Shown piece by piece: positions 1 through 13,936 of a stretch of DNA of 64,000 nucleotides (position 1 is its first letter; each line of letters starts with the position of its first letter). The notes beneath the pieces are model-generated. The model was not told where the DNA came from and ran no database searches. It saw only the letters and a list, made by a program, of their open reading frames with translations. The DNA lies in contig CM106586.1 in NCBI GenBank assembly GCA_048013815.1, positions 682,001 through 746,000 of the forward strand, given 5' to 3'. The stretch comes from Setoptus koraiensis. Lineage: Eukaryota > Arthropoda. The position numbers and the translations under genes were made by a program.

Positions 1-41
1 GATTATCCATATGGAATGATGCAACAATCAAGCTATGGAGG
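1..41 (+). CDS. Penultimate exon of a Tyr/Gly-rich protein gene (partial)
   Basis: The first 41 bases read in frame 1 as DYPYGMMQQSSYGG and end in a canonical donor, G|GTAAGT. The exon continues from outside the window, so the protein's start is not visible. The Y/G/Q/M-rich composition resembles low-complexity tails of RNA-binding or structural proteins, but no domain is present, so no function is assigned. The split codon leaves two bases before the intron. The exon call rests on the donor consensus and on the in-frame continuation in the exon at 194. Confidence 0.6.
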
Positions 42-193
42 GTAAGTTTATCGATATCATGCCGATTACTAAGAACTTTTGAGATTAAAAGATTAGCTAG
101 ATTATTTGTGATCATTTCATTCAAAAAATACCAATGCTTTTATTGATTATAATGCTTACCATAAACTTAAAATTCATTTAAAATAATGACCAG

Positions 194-290
194 ATATGGC
201 CGTCAACCTTACCAAGGCTATGGAATGCCATCGAGAATCGCAGTAACAGGTGCTTTCCCTTACGGTTATGGCTCCAGATATGGAAGATAG
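194..290 (+). CDS. Terminal exon of the Tyr/Gly-rich protein gene
   Basis: A CAG acceptor at 191-193 is followed by one base that completes the split glycine codon. The frame then reads YGRQPYQGYGMPSRIAVTGA and continues through FPYGYGSRYGR to a TAG ending at 290. The Y/G/R-rich composition matches the exon at 1-41, which is good support for the join across a 152-bp AT-rich intron (42-193). The C-terminus looks like a GYGSRYGR-type low-complexity tail. Whether the gene encodes an RNA-binding protein cannot be judged from the tail alone. Confidence 0.6.
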
Positions 291-745
291 CAATATAATT
301 AGAATGCTCTTGCTTCAAAACTAGATAGCTATTCATTTATTTCACAATATCCATACGCATTGTGTCTAATTGATAGAAGCCATTTTACAATGTGCCACTA
401 AATGAGAGCTCCGCATGCATGATAACAAAAATTCGATTTTTTAAAAATAATTTTGATTTTGTGTCAGTAATCAAATAAAAACGAACGCCAAACCAAGCTT
501 GTATAAATCAAAAAATTGTATATATCACAGTAGAATCGACACTGTACTCTTTGCTTTATATTGTTGTTTGCTTTGAAATTGATGCCTTTTCATATTTTTT
601 TCACTCCTTTCAATTGATACAATTTAGGTATCGTTGATATAAGAATTGATTTCATCAATACGATGTGAATTTTTAATTAACCTTATTAACTTTATTATCA
701 TCATCCTATATAAAATAATATCATCATATTGCTAAATCAATTCAG
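291..745. other. 3' UTR or intron, no gene seen
   Basis: AT-rich sequence with stops in all frames. It is the 3' UTR of the preceding exon or, if the exon at 746 belongs to the same gene, an intron. An AATAAA hexamer lies near 473-478 (AAATAAAAA), compatible with polyadenylation after the 290 stop. Confidence 0.4.
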
Positions 746-1097
746 GTTAGAAGATTTCTTTGAGCCAGATTTCAAGATTCGCGCAAAGGTTAAAGTTGCT
801 GGCAGCAAGCCAAGCAAATGTCGTTTTATCTCAAACGCTGACAGTGAAATACCAGAGCTAGGTCTAGATTCAGCCCGTTTGAAAATTGATTGCAATCTGA
901 ATCCCATCCGTATGGCCAATGCAGCTTTGAAAGTAGCGAAGCAATATAAGAAACATAGAAACAGTAGACAAAAGAAGAATAAAAGAGGAAGAGCTCCCGA
1001 TCGATCAGTAAGATCGAATTCCAAACATCGAACGACAACAATAGCAATAAATAAAAATGTTGTGTCAAAACATCACAGACAAAACGATTACGACTAA
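746..1097 (+). CDS. Putative terminal exon of a basic protein
   Basis: An open frame of about 117 codons has no usable ATG at its 5' end. It is directly preceded by a CAG acceptor (743-745) and, in frame, by a stop at 711-713, so it is best read as a spliced exon. Codon use is balanced and the translation is not low-complexity: LEDFFEPDFKIRAKVKVAGS near the start, then a strongly basic stretch (KKHRNSRQKKNKRGRAPDR) that could be a nuclear localisation signal or RNA-binding segment. It ends with TAA at 1097. No family is recognised. The acceptor leaves one base before full codons, the same phase as the exon at 194, so it could be an alternative 3' terminal exon of the 1-41 gene or the end of a separate gene. 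Confidence 0.4.
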
Positions 1098-2151
1098 TTT
1101 GATTCCAAGTGTCAACGGTTTCATAGAAAGATAATTGCACAATGTACAAACTACTGTATTATGTTATTTCACTTAAATTGTGTCATAGAAGAAACTTTCT
1201 CAATTAATTGTTGTATACGCTGTTCTAACAAGATCAGTTAATCAGGATTAATTTGTCAGTTAGTTAGCTATCAAATGTATAAAGCAATCACTTTTATGTA
1301 TCTTTATATCAATTGTAATTACCAACCATAGCAAAGCAATGTATAATCGGTTTTAACTATAATTTATATCTATTGGCATTGTTGCACTGAAACAGTTAAA
1401 TGAGTTTTCCAAAAAACTGAAGATAAGCCGCTCCATGCCTTATAGTTTCTTTGATGGCGACCAAATGAAGAATAAAGAGTCTTCATCCCAAATAATTCAA
1501 TGTTGACAGTATTGATTGTATTGATTGTATTCTCATCGAAACGGTTCAAACAAGTAATAAGATTGCGGTAATAGTCAAACGCTATATAGAAGCTTCAATA
1601 GTTAATGAATGTCATTTGTGGTCAAAAAAAAAAGAATAATATGTAATAAATCTTTTGTGGATATATCTAGATATTTTCACAACGTTGAGATCGTTTTGAA
1701 TCAGGAGAAACTATACTCTAATGGATGTCACGTTTATCAAACAATCGATTCTTTAATTAGTGTAACTTCAACGCTGATTTAGCAACAATTAGCAAAAATC
1801 CAAGGATAGTAATGTGATTATTTATTGCGCCATCTATTAATGGTGATGAACATGTGTAGCAGTGAATACTAGTAGAGTATTTAACCTAGATTCTATATAT
1901 ATCGACAGATGGAATTCTCTCTTATTCGATGATTCAATATATGAACATAGAAAAAAAAAGATATGAAGGAAGGGAAGGAGAGAAAGGGAAAGAGAGCAAA
2001 AGCTAGGGAACTTTTTTATTTTGAGGCAATCATATAATCTGGTATGAATAATGTCTACTATTGAAACAATAGAGTGATGTTTATTTGTACTAACAAGTCC
2101 TGTATTGAGTAGACGTCCTTCTATTTTTAAACCAAATCTCTATATTCCGCG
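1098..2151. other. AT-rich intergenic sequence
   Basis: Stops occur in every frame and no domain or RNA gene is seen. Purine-rich low complexity lies at 1948-2010. AATAAA-type hexamers near 1482 and 1644 could serve as polyadenylation sites for the exon ending at 1097. Confidence 0.5.
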
Positions 2152-2651
2152 NNNNNNNNNNNNNNNNNNNNNNNNNNNNNNNNNNNNNNNNNNNNNNNNN
2201 NNNNNNNNNNNNNNNNNNNNNNNNNNNNNNNNNNNNNNNNNNNNNNNNNNNNNNNNNNNNNNNNNNNNNNNNNNNNNNNNNNNNNNNNNNNNNNNNNNNN
2301 NNNNNNNNNNNNNNNNNNNNNNNNNNNNNNNNNNNNNNNNNNNNNNNNNNNNNNNNNNNNNNNNNNNNNNNNNNNNNNNNNNNNNNNNNNNNNNNNNNNN
2401 NNNNNNNNNNNNNNNNNNNNNNNNNNNNNNNNNNNNNNNNNNNNNNNNNNNNNNNNNNNNNNNNNNNNNNNNNNNNNNNNNNNNNNNNNNNNNNNNNNNN
2501 NNNNNNNNNNNNNNNNNNNNNNNNNNNNNNNNNNNNNNNNNNNNNNNNNNNNNNNNNNNNNNNNNNNNNNNNNNNNNNNNNNNNNNNNNNNNNNNNNNNN
2601 NNNNNNNNNNNNNNNNNNNNNNNNNNNNNNNNNNNNNNNNNNNNNNNNNNN
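2152..2651. other. Assembly gap (500 N)
   Basis: Exactly 500 N, the conventional placeholder for a gap of unknown size. Confidence 0.98.
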
Positions 2652-3696
2652 AGCTGGCTGAACTATTATAATACTATTGTCATGTTTACGACAGCTTAAT
2701 GTCGTTACTATTATGTTCATGTTAATTCTCTGTTAATTAGAATCTGGCAATCTGATGTTATTATATGTTAACTTGTATTTCTTCCTGTAAATGTTGATGT
2801 GTATGTATGCGTGTGTATTATTACTATTACAATTTATCAGAATTATACACAACTATCACTATGTTTACATCAATAAGAATGATATTTAAAAGATAGAATG
2901 ATGATAATAAGAAGATATTGAGTAAATATTATTGTATCTGTAAACAAGTGTGCAGAATTGCAATATACTTAAGGTATATTGGTTGATGATAATAGTTAGT
3001 TAGTCTTAAATAATTGTTTAGCTTGTTAAATAAACACAAAATACATACAAAGTACCACACAACAATGTAACCTATGGACCCAAGCTAACTGTAATAGTTA
3101 AGCTGAAAAGATTAGGTTCATGCGATTGTAATTAGTTGTTCACTGATTCTCATACGGTTTTTATTTTTCTTGTTTTAATGTCTAGTTGACATGAATGATA
3201 AGACCCAATTAAATGGGTTCTTTGCACACATTCACTTGCAGGTCTTACTGAAAAAGAGAAAGAAAGAAACTAAATAACTTCTCATCGAACTTTCTCAAGA
3301 GCTAAATATTTTATATGATAACATAGTGGATATCGTTAATTTCATCTCTGACTAATCTCGGTTCAGCTCAAAACATTAACTATTAGCTAATGACTATTAT
3401 CTCATTCAGATATTGATACTAATCACGCGAACAATAATGTTTCCCTTGTTTGTTTGTTTGTTGATTTGTTTAACAGAAAAACTTAAACAAAAAGAGAAAC
3501 ATAAGCATTTGATTGACACACTTTTTGACCGGTGCAACTGATGTATCTATGACACAGACACGAGGATTTGTTTGTTTGTTATTACTTTAGTTGCATCTTC
3601 TGTTCATCATTAATGCACGCAACAACAACCAAAGCAACAACAACAGGTTGCTCGGTGAACACAGCTGAGGAATCAACAGCTATCAATTGATTCCTC

Positions 3697-3722
3697 AAGA
3701 AGAGAGAGAGAGAGAGAGAGGG
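3697..3722. repeat. (AG)n microsatellite
   Basis: A near-perfect AG run with a purine-rich flank. Confidence 0.9.
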
Positions 3723-5175
3723 AAGGAGAAAGATCGAGCTTATCATTCCAATGAGAAAGCCACTAATAAGAAATGAAAAGATAAAAGCAAGATACCTTTC
3801 CAATTTGTGATGGTAGCTAACTAGTAATAAGGCGCGTTATTGGTTGCCGTTGTCAAGTAAAAATAATGGTTGGTGATAACTAGTTTTACTAAACCAATTG
3901 TACATATTGAATCTTGTACTTGTTAAGTAATATTAAGTAAGATAAGACATGCACTTAACTTGAAAGTTATTTATCTATTTGTTTGTCACAGCGTTTGTTT
4001 ATTTGTTGCCGTTGTTGTTGCCGAATGCAGTATGTTCTATTCAATCATTTGCTGCTGACATTGTATAAACAATTTATACAAAACAATCCGACACAACCAC
4101 AGACTATCATACTGACGGATAATCAAAATACTCGACCAAATAAACTGCTGAACAAAGTTGAGAAGATAGCGAAATAGATAGATTGGGTTGTAGAGTTGTT
4201 GGTTTCTCGTGACACAAATGCACATTCAAGTAAGTAGACATTATCAGTAAACATGAAAATGTCTCATACTTATGTCTCGCACTCGCTTGAAACAAATGAT
4301 TTTTCACTGTTTATATATATGCAAAAAATTTTTATTTGTTTCGTCACATTGAAATGCAACCTAGAGAAACTTTATGCCAATTGTAATCCAATTGTATCAA
4401 TTTTTTCTCATAAATTTATAATGATTTACTTACAACAAATCTATGAGTATTGCCCTTTGAAACAGTCTACTTATAATTAGTAGTATTTGGTATCATCAAT
4501 TTTCATAAATACCTTGCACTTCATCAAATCACATAATATTCGATTGAATATATGAAGGTTGACACTTATATCAGTTAGAGAAAGTTGTCCCTCAATAATG
4601 ACAATAAATAATCTTGATACTTGTTGTTTGTTTATCTGATAGGTTGATTAAGTTATTGACTAGTTATTAAAATTGGAGAGCAGAATGGTCGATTGTCCGT
4701 GACAAGTGATTAGTGAGAAATGATGGTTTTATTTCATTCTGAATAAATCATACCAGTGCAAACAATTAAAATGGCATAACTTTGCCATCAAACTTCTTTG
4801 TCTGACTAGATTAACAATTAATAATGAGAAAATTGCTCTGTAATTCGAATCAATTTAATCAAAGGCTAAATAGAATCGAAAGCAATTCAATGATGATGGG
4901 CAGCCGTCAATCATGACAATTAATGATAGCAACAATCATGAGAGAATATGTTTGACTTAGATGGTTTTAACTTATCAACTAGGCCTATACAAGATCATTG
5001 CCACGTGAATCACATACTTATTACAGATGCATTAGAAAAGAAAATAGTACAAAGTAAGGAAATGTGCACTGTTTATCTCGTGTTTATGAGATCAACACTT
5101 ATTTTTTTTTTTCTGTATGTCTTTCCAATCTTATTCTTACTCTCATATTGTCACCAGCACTTTATTGATATAATA

Positions 5176-5252
5176 TGTCATTGTCATTGTCATTGTCGTT
5201 ATCATCATCATCATCGTCATTATCACTGTCATTGTCATTGCCGTTGTCAAGA
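5176..5252. repeat. (TCATTG)n / (ATC)n compound microsatellite
   Basis: TCATTG hexamers pass into ATC triplets and back to TCATTG. The low-complexity His/Ser translations here are artefacts of the repeat. Confidence 0.85.
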
Positions 5253-8200
5253 TTGGTTGTCATGGTAGTTGCTAGAGTCACACAGGAAGATGATGATGTT
5301 AGTTGTGTGAGCTGGTCTTGCCAAGTCGACCAACTCAATTATGTACTACTAGCCAACATGATGATTATGTAATAATGGAAGAAATTAATACTATTTTTAA
5401 TGTTGCCAATTACTTATATTGGCAACATTTAACAATTACGTATATCTTTTCGCTCCACTAAAAGCAATCAAACTGAACCAGATTACGAGTCTCTATTAAT
5501 AGTAGCCATGCATAAATGATGATGATGAGTTAGTTAGTCACCTAAACACATTCAATGTTTGCAAGTTTATCTTCTAAATCAATTTATCAATCTATAACTA
5601 CTTCATGTATCTACTTAGTACCAAATATACTTCGTATAGATACATATGAGAGTGTAATTTAGATGATCAAGTCGGTGACGACTTAACTCATTTTATCATT
5701 GATTATCACCATATATACAATAAGTCGCTAGCGTGTCTTACTAATTATAATAATAAGTCAGGCGACCTCGTAATGCGAAATGCTCAATGCGTAATTGTTG
5801 CTTTGCTCGATAAAAGTTGATCAAGATAATGCTGCAGCAGCTGCACACAATGATTGATTATACGCAATCAAAGTATAGGATAACTAGTTTATTTCGTTGC
5901 TTTCAGGGGAGTTGGGAGATCCTATATAAATATATACAAGATAAAATTATTATGAAAGCAAACAATCTTCACCTATTACTAGTTATTAATATTTTTATTA
6001 TCTAGCAGCAACGAAAATAAGTGGAATTCTGGCAGCTGTGTAAGCAATAGAAAGTCAAGTAGTCTGTTTGGCGGTTGTGATTATGTGACACAAACATACT
6101 TATATACTTTAGCATAGATATACTCATCTTATATATTGACTGGAACAGTATCGATGAAAATGGTTACAAATTCACTAACTTAATTCGACTAATACCAATA
6201 AAGATGATTAGTGACGATAAGTAATTAGTGATAATTGATGATGATCACACACACACACGATTAAAAGCAGACTAACGATTGTTGTTATCTAGCATGAGTC
6301 ATTGAAATAAGAAGAAAAAAAAATAATAATAATGCAAAGAAAAGTAAAGAATCGCTAATAATTGTCACGTGACTAATTTAATGTGCATGAGTGCCATGTG
6401 AATGTCTATTTCTGTGTAGCCGCGTTGAGGCACAAAGACAACAACTGACCAATTTTATCAACACTAATAGTGTATACTGACCTCATAATAATTTTGCCCA
6501 ATGATGGATGAGTATTCCTAACAACACAAACACCAACAGTATCTTGGCATGTTGATTGATGAATTTGAACCAATTAATTTGATTAATCTGATCCAATGTG
6601 ACATTGATTTACAATTGATTTGTTGGTTGGCGTGATTTGATTTTATTGTAATGATGTTGTTATGCAATTAGATTGTATGAGTATTATAGCACCAAATAGT
6701 CATTGACAATTAAAACGAGCATTCAATTTGATGTTGACAACAACAATCAAGTTGACAATCGTACTAATTATGATCATACTAATGATGAACTTTGTGCAAA
6801 TTGTGTTTTTTGTTTGTTTGCTTTCATTTAGTTTTGTCACTTTTTTTGCTTTCGTTGTATATCGTTTGGTGCGTTGTTTATTGTTTTGTTTGTTGTTCGC
6901 TCACTTGTTTTGTTGGGTTTGTGTTAAAACTTAAGACAACGACAAAAACTGATGCAATTTATTCTTTTCGAATTGACCACATGTGATATAGCAAGTGTAG
7001 CCAATATAGCGACATTGACAATTGGATGCACCTTGTCTCATTGTGTGATGCGGCGATGGCGTTATATGACGTTTGTTTGTGAGTTTGATTCAACTTGAAC
7101 TGGCGCAACATTTGTTGGTTGTTGGAGCGCATAATTCTTGCGCATGCCACATCAATTCACCAATGGAATGTTCACATGAGCCCCATCAAACCGACCGAAT
7201 TTAGCCAGCAAACCCGACAACATACGCACACGCACTACATACTACACACTACACACTACGCACATACTGCGTACGACGTACAACGTGCTAGGCGCGTATA
7301 CACGTGACTAGCCATTAGTTGTACAATTTGCAGCACAATATAAACAGTGTGCTAAATATAAACAGTGTTGTAATGCTTCACTTTTGGCCAGTTGACCAGT
7401 TCAACAATTAATGTGTGTCGAAATAAGACCCAGCAACGGCAACAACCGGGTATCACAACTGGGTACCTCTTGTGATTTAAGTGATATATTTTGTTTTGCC
7501 ATTTCTATTATCCGACATAAGCACTTTCTTTTTTCTCTGTTGCCGTCAAGTAACAAATTTCCATGCTGTGACGCGAGTCGCCCTCACTGCAACTTGTCCA
7601 CTGTTATATGAATACAGCAACAATATTAATATTGTTACATAACATTGTGTGCCTGTTTGTTTGCTTGTGATGTTTCTGGTGTGTGCGCTCAAGATGAAGT
7701 TGAATTGGCTACTTACGCGCCAACTAAGATTCTGCCTTGTTCACATACCTACTCGATAGAGAACACACTCAAATGGAAAGTGAGGCGGCAACATTTAGCA
7801 ACATAAATATAAATCAAGTGTAAGAGATAGAGGTAACAAATGCCATGTCTCTCTCTCTCTTTGTCTCTCATTTTGTTGGCCTATAAATATGATGCAAACA
7901 TGCGAATGGTCATCAGTCAACAAACAACTGAACACTATTGGTTGGACACTTAACAACGTTCTGCCACAAACAATAATTATCACATTTGTGTGTATGTATT
8001 TAGTACTGGGCAACAATAATATAATATCTCTTGTGGCTATTACAATGTAAATTGCACACACTTTTGGTCGGTTGGTCAGCTAAACACTAGCCAATATTAG
8101 AGAGCCAAGATCTGATGCATCTCTCTCAAACACTGAACACTAAAACAGGAATGCTTAGTGGGTTTAGTCGTAGTTGTGCCGATTTCTATGTGTTCGCATG

Positions 8201-8699
8201 TATGTTTCCATTACATTGATAGATGAGTGCAAAATAATAAATTACGCCAACCAACCAACTAACTAGTTAACAGACAAACGAAGCGAAACCATTTAAGCCA
8301 TTTAGCCGAACCATTTACACAGACTACAGTCAACCATTCTTTTTGTATAATCTGTTTCCAAATGAGCGAGCAAGCGACGTTCACCACCGCATGCCAACCA
8401 ACCCAAACCAACCGATAACAAAAACTAACACTTATAGTGATTATGATTATTATTACATGTATTATGATTACTGACTAATATCAAGATGATGGTCTGCATC
8501 AAGTGTCAAGTATAAGAATTAAGCATACTGATAAGTATCAAGAGATAACACGCATAGCTGCCTGTCGTTGTTAATTGTTCGTTTGTTTTGGGTTATAGTG
8601 ACCAGTGATCAATTAATCAACAATTCTCATTCTCAATTATGACATTAGCTTTTATACAAGCAAATAATTATAATTGTCTCTAATAATTAATATTACTGT

Positions 8700-8721
8700 A
8701 ACAACAACAACAACAACAACA
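8700..8721. repeat. (CAA)n microsatellite
   Basis: Seven consecutive CAA units. A complementary (TTG)n run lies at 10632-10650. Confidence 0.9.
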
Positions 8722-9699
8722 TCAGCAATTTTAGTTCGTTGCCTCCAACTCTTTGCATCTCACTCTCTATTCATTTGTATTATTCGTAATGACATTAATT
8801 ATCGTCTTACAATTAGTTGACATTGTTGTGGTATTTTGTGGATGACAGTGGTTGCACCAAGCACACTGGCAATTAGCTTGTGTCTCTATGACTACTGTTA
8901 ATTACTATTACATTATATTCTGACAGTTGCTAAATTCTTGAACACTATTCAACAGTTCAGCGACATTTAATTAAACGACATTCATAGGTGTATCGGCCAT
9001 TCGTACATGAATCCACAAAGACAATAGGACAGTTTTGTTGCCTGTATTTGTTAGTTGTTTTGCTAGTTGTTTCATATATAATTCAAATTGTATATCTTTG
9101 ACAAAAAATCTATCCTCTCGTAGCAGTGATTGGATTAGAATCAAGTAGAAAAATTATAATACATGTAGTTCAATCGATGGCGCAACGAAGGTCATTTTAG
9201 ATGATGATGAATTGATGACCAACCAATGAAGATAGTCAAAAGAAAGGATAATAATTGCGCACAACTGCACATCTGTATGGACAACAAGAGATATGGGTTA
9301 TAGTGTTGCTCCAATTGTACTTGTAGATATAACTACATGTATTGGCCACCTAGTAGTGTGACCAGTACGCAACTATATCTGATATACTGTACATGTAGCA
9401 AACGCACTCAGCTACAATATTTGGCGTTGATTTTAGCGATGAGCGATCCATGAGAACCACACAAAGAGGGACAAAGAACACAGTGAAAGAATTCCATAAC
9501 GATGGGGCTACTTTTCCTTTATCCTCTCGCTCTTCTTTCTTTGTAACAATATGTTCACGCAATATATACACATACAGATGTATAGAGACAGTTGCATATT
9601 GTTATTGTTTGACAGTAGGCAAACACGTGAGTTTCTTCTATTAATTCAAAATGTGTAACCTCTATAGTTGCATGATGAGTATACCAGACAGCCATTGGG

Positions 9700-9732
9700 A
9701 CAGACAGACAGGCAGACAGACAGTGAGACAGT
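9700..9732. repeat. (GACA)n microsatellite
   Basis: Repeated GACA units with single substitutions. Confidence 0.8.
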
Positions 9733-9918
9733 GTACGTGCAATATTGGACAATGCCAATGCAAAGTGCTCGTGGTAATCGCAAGTTACAGCAACAACAAT
9801 GCCACTGACTACTGGTTGTTGGCCAGTGGCGCAAATAATGATGACAAACGTCCATTCTCACACATCGTCAATTGTTCACAAGCAACGCCAATGATTGATT
9901 TTGAATGTTTAATGTTTG

Positions 9919-9940
9919 CTCTCTCTCTCTCTCCCTCTCT
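9919..9940. repeat. (CT)n microsatellite
   Basis: CT dinucleotides interrupted once by CC. Confidence 0.85.
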
Positions 9941-10110
9941 TCTTATCTGTCTACTGTTCCTCTTATCATTTATACATCTTTTCGGCTCAGCCAATAGCTT
10001 AACTTATATCTGTTTTGCTATACTAACAATACCATTACTGTTACCATTATTATTATTATTTACTTATATACACTGTCCATTATTCACTTTGCATTCACTA
10101 TGTCTATTCA

Positions 10111-10113
10111 GTG

Positions 10114-10146
<33 letters not shown>
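10111..10146. repeat. (GT)n microsatellite
   Basis: About 18 GT dinucleotides with one GC interruption, a potential Z-DNA-forming tract. Confidence 0.95.
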
Positions 10147-10631
10147 TTACAATATACAATAAGCACAATCTAATTTTCTAATCTAGATCTACAAAGTTTC
10201 TTCTTTCTCTCAACTTGCTGCTCCTGTCTACATCACTTACACAAACAATAAATTGTATAAGATTAACCTCTACTTTTACCTTTTAATACATTATGCAGTG
10301 GCCATTGGTCAGTCAGTCTCTGTTGTCATTATCTGCATTGTGTGTCAATATGCAGATACAAACAATACGGGCCAACTCACTAGAGTTACAGATTATCTAA
10401 TACTTTTATTTTATTTTATTTTATTTTTGTGTATTTCAACATATTTTCAGCGTATTTTCAGCTTATTGTGTGTGTGTCTGCTTCACTGGTTCAATTGAAT
10501 TGCTGGCTAAAATAAATGATGCTGACACTGCATTTTAACATCATCCTCTAACACTAAACTAAACTTGACCAATGAAGAGCAATGCGATGCTCGCTAATGC
10601 TGATCACATGAGATCCACTGAGATGTATCGG

Positions 10632-10650
10632 TTGTTGTTGTTGTTGTTGC
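10632..10650. repeat. (GTT)n microsatellite
   Basis: Six GTT units. Confidence 0.85.
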
Positions 10651-11591
10651 ATATCAATTACGACCAAGTGCTAACAGCAACAAAGAATCAAAGAGAGCGA
10701 GAATCCATTGGGGTACCCTGTTCTGTTTGAAATTGCAGCGTTTTTGTGCTTTCTTATGAGCCAACCAATATTACCAACCAAACCAACCATAGAGTCTGAT
10801 ATATGTACACTGTGTGATGCGAACAAATCTGTGCTTCGAGTTCTTTAATGGAACGGTCAGTGTGGTGTACGTGTTTGCAGCTTACAGGTAATTATTTCTA
10901 TCTGTCGTATCTGTTCAGTGGAAAGTCGTAGAATGAGAATTCTTTTTAAAATCATGAGCATGAGCATGATTCTTTTGGCTCATGTCCAATCGATCATTAT
11001 AGATAAGTAATGATCGCTAGTTATCGTCTATATTGTTCACTAAAAGTCTCTATATCGCAAACAAGTAAGCGTCATGAGCATTGTATTTAAAGTAGTGTGT
11101 CTGTAACATTAAACATTGGACAGCATCACCATTATATTATCACACATAACTGACACAAATACTGATATGCATGACACACGCATTAAACAGTTGCGTTCGC
11201 TCACTGGTATACAAGTGACACAGGTAATTTTTCACACACTCTCTGCACGATCTTTATCAACGTTATTCTTACGTTGAATTCCTTTCTCTTTTTCCATGCC
11301 TTCAGTGGAGCAACGTGCACTACTAAATCTATTTATCTATTTTAGTTGTAAGCATAACAGTATAAGAGTGTTATAGACTATACTGTTATACAGTAACAGT
11401 GTGACAGAGAAAAGCGAACAGCTAAAAGCGAAAGAAAGAAAAGAATGAGAATAAATCTCGTTGAGTTAAGTCGAATCGAACTGAACTGTAACCGAGTTGA
11501 GCTGAGTTGGCAAAAGTGGGTGAATATAGTGCACTGTGTAGTGGGTAGTAGGTACTCTCATAGTGATAATAATAATAATACGCTCATATGG

Positions 11592-11608
11592 ACACACACA
11601 CACACACA
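11592..11608. repeat. (AC)n microsatellite
   Basis: Perfect AC run, followed shortly by the polypurine tract at 11641. Confidence 0.85.
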
Positions 11609-11640
11609 AATAGTTGGTTAGACAAGTAGCATTGGTTGGA

Positions 11641-11735
11641 AAAGAAGAAGCAGAAGCAAAAGCGAAAGCAGAAGCAAAAGAATAAGAAGAAAAGAAATTC
11701 TTTCCCTCTCTCTCTCTCACTATATATATAAGTTC
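11641..11735. repeat. Polypurine tract next to (CT)n and (TA)n
   Basis: Almost pure purine from 11641 to 11697 with a loose GAAGCAAAAGC period, then a CT run and a short TA run. This is ordinary simple sequence with potential for unusual DNA structure. Confidence 0.8.
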
Positions 11736-12973
11736 TTTTCGTTGTGTGTCTACTCTAATATCATACACTATCTATAGGTAAACTGGACTAAATAGAGTTC
11801 AGTAGTGTGTGCGTTCTCAACATGAGTTAGATTTTATGCCACCGCATCATCTTATGGCGCTATCATTCCTTATTCTCTCGCTCTCGCTGTGGGTCTCATT
11901 CTTTTTCTCATACTCGTTGCCATTTCACTGACATTCTCTCTGATCGTGCACTCTCCTCACTTATATATCACATAACAACCATACATATACTAGTATGTAC
12001 ACAGTAGTTCACTTGAACAATAATACAACGACAGTAGAGAAAGAGAGAGCGAGAGAGATATATAGCGACCAGCACAAACACTTAGCTCTAGACGATATAC
12101 GATATAAGATGCATTGTGTCTTCCTCTTCTCTCGTGATACCTATCGATCGTGTAGATAAAACCGAACGACTGATGATGGGCCCATTTAGATGCAATACCG
12201 CATCCGAATTATAAATAACCTATAGCGAAGCGCAAAAGATAAGCGAAAGATTATTCCTATTTCTATTGTGCTTATAACATACCCTAGAACCCAATCTCAT
12301 TGCACCTTTGTACCCCTGTCTCTTATACCCAAATAGTTGCGTTATACCCTAAAGTGGTAGAAGTTTTAGTTCTAACTTGCAATTCTATTCCTGTTCGCCA
12401 ACTATATCACTAGCACTGCTGGTCGGAATACGTTACGTGTCACTAATATACATTGTATGTAATATATTATGGCCGCTATATGTTTATATCAACGGTCATA
12501 TTAACGGGTCCGTCTTATGCATTTTAAGTGTATATATCTAACATGTATACACCTTGACTATCTGTACATACATAGTACATGCTAACCGTTATATATATCG
12601 ATATATACCGGTATATATGGTTGTAAGAGTGCATGTATGGCGCTATTTTGGCTTTTAGTTAGATTTTAGTTTTAGATGCTTCTCTTTACAGTTTCCATGA
12701 ATAGCTGTAATGAATAGAAGAAGCTTATAGAATATAGTGGGCATAAAATTGATGCTTTGCAGACATTCAACGCTATCACTATCGTCATTGCCAACTTGTA
12801 CCGCCACTCACTCGCCCGGTAACTAGTAGGTAAGCCGAGATATACAGACGACGACTAACTGCTCACTGCTTTGGGAGGTATTAGACAATAGCTAATGGGT
12901 AAGTATCTGGGCTAATGTTGGCTGACTATTTGAAAAGTTGGGCACAAAGTTGGCGGCAAGCGTGAATAGATGC

Positions 12974-12995
12974 TACACACACACACACACACACA
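12974..12995. repeat. (CA)n microsatellite
   Basis: Eleven CA units. A further short CA run lies at 13164-13176. Confidence 0.9.
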
Positions 12996-13936
12996 AACAT
13001 GACACAAGCCGACGCGGTGCAATGTGATGCGATTCCATGAGAAAAACGTCGTTCCGTGGCTGTTTCTCTGTAACTCTCCTGTTTGTTTGCACGTGTTTTC
13101 GGCAAAATTCAGAGCAAAGTAGAAGCGATATTCAGGTGAGGTAAGAATAGAATTCCATCGCTCACACACACACACAATGAGTGGACATGGAACAGAATAT
13201 AATAGAATTGATATAAACATGCATGGGTGTCATTGCTCCCACTGCTTCTTCTTCTTCTCTTACTTTTTCCTTTTCTATTTCTTCTCGCTATATCACCGGT
13301 ATCGCCAACAAAACATCAACTTGCCCAATAATGCTACAGATGCTGCTATCTGGTGGCAATTGCAGCTATAGTCAGAGCAGCTGTTTATATGTAATAATAA
13401 GAGATTGCAAAAGAGATGGCTAGTAGTACTTATCTTTCTTTTATCTAGCAAACATGATGGCCACTTCTAACTTATAATAGCTCAAACAGATAAGAGCAAG
13501 AGCGAGAGAGATAATCTCTTACTATATACTGTATAACAGTTTAATAGATGCGTTACTCACTGATACGATAAGATGAGCCGAGCCGGGCTGAGCTGAAGCG
13601 AGTTTATAGAATAGATGAGATAGAGGGCGCATTAGAGCATCACAATATGGGTACACCAAAGAGGGGCCTCATAGGATAAAGAGCATCAAAAATCACTTGA
13701 TATCATACACATGACATTTGTGGTGACGCGATTCGATGCCATTGTGAACAGCATAGTTGTGATTCACTATTCACATTGGGCATAAAAAAGGATGAGATTC
13801 GTCGGCTTGTAACTAACTGTCCATTACACTTTACTTGTAGTGGTACAATCGTGTTCAGAGTAGTCTATACAGAACAGTTGAACTGTCCGTTTCCACACAT
13901 GCGTACACAGGCATATTTCTGTGTTCGGAGAGGCCA

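Larger units (their letters stand above)
2652..13936. other. Unique AT-rich, microsatellite-rich DNA without recognisable genes
   Basis: About 11 kb in which open frames are short and explained by simple repeats (poly-Ser/His/Leu translations). I found no conserved domain, tRNA or rRNA. None of the Merlin or Helentron-like repeats that fill the window after 14.1 kb occurs here. It could be one long intron or an intergenic region. Recurrent elements are TTG/CAA and GAT runs and CA/GT and CT/GA dinucleotide tracts, listed separately. Confidence 0.55.

Noticed and set aside
9651-10181. 176-codon plus-strand open frame
   Set aside because: Mostly translated CT, TTA and GT simple sequence; no domain and no splice or coding signal.
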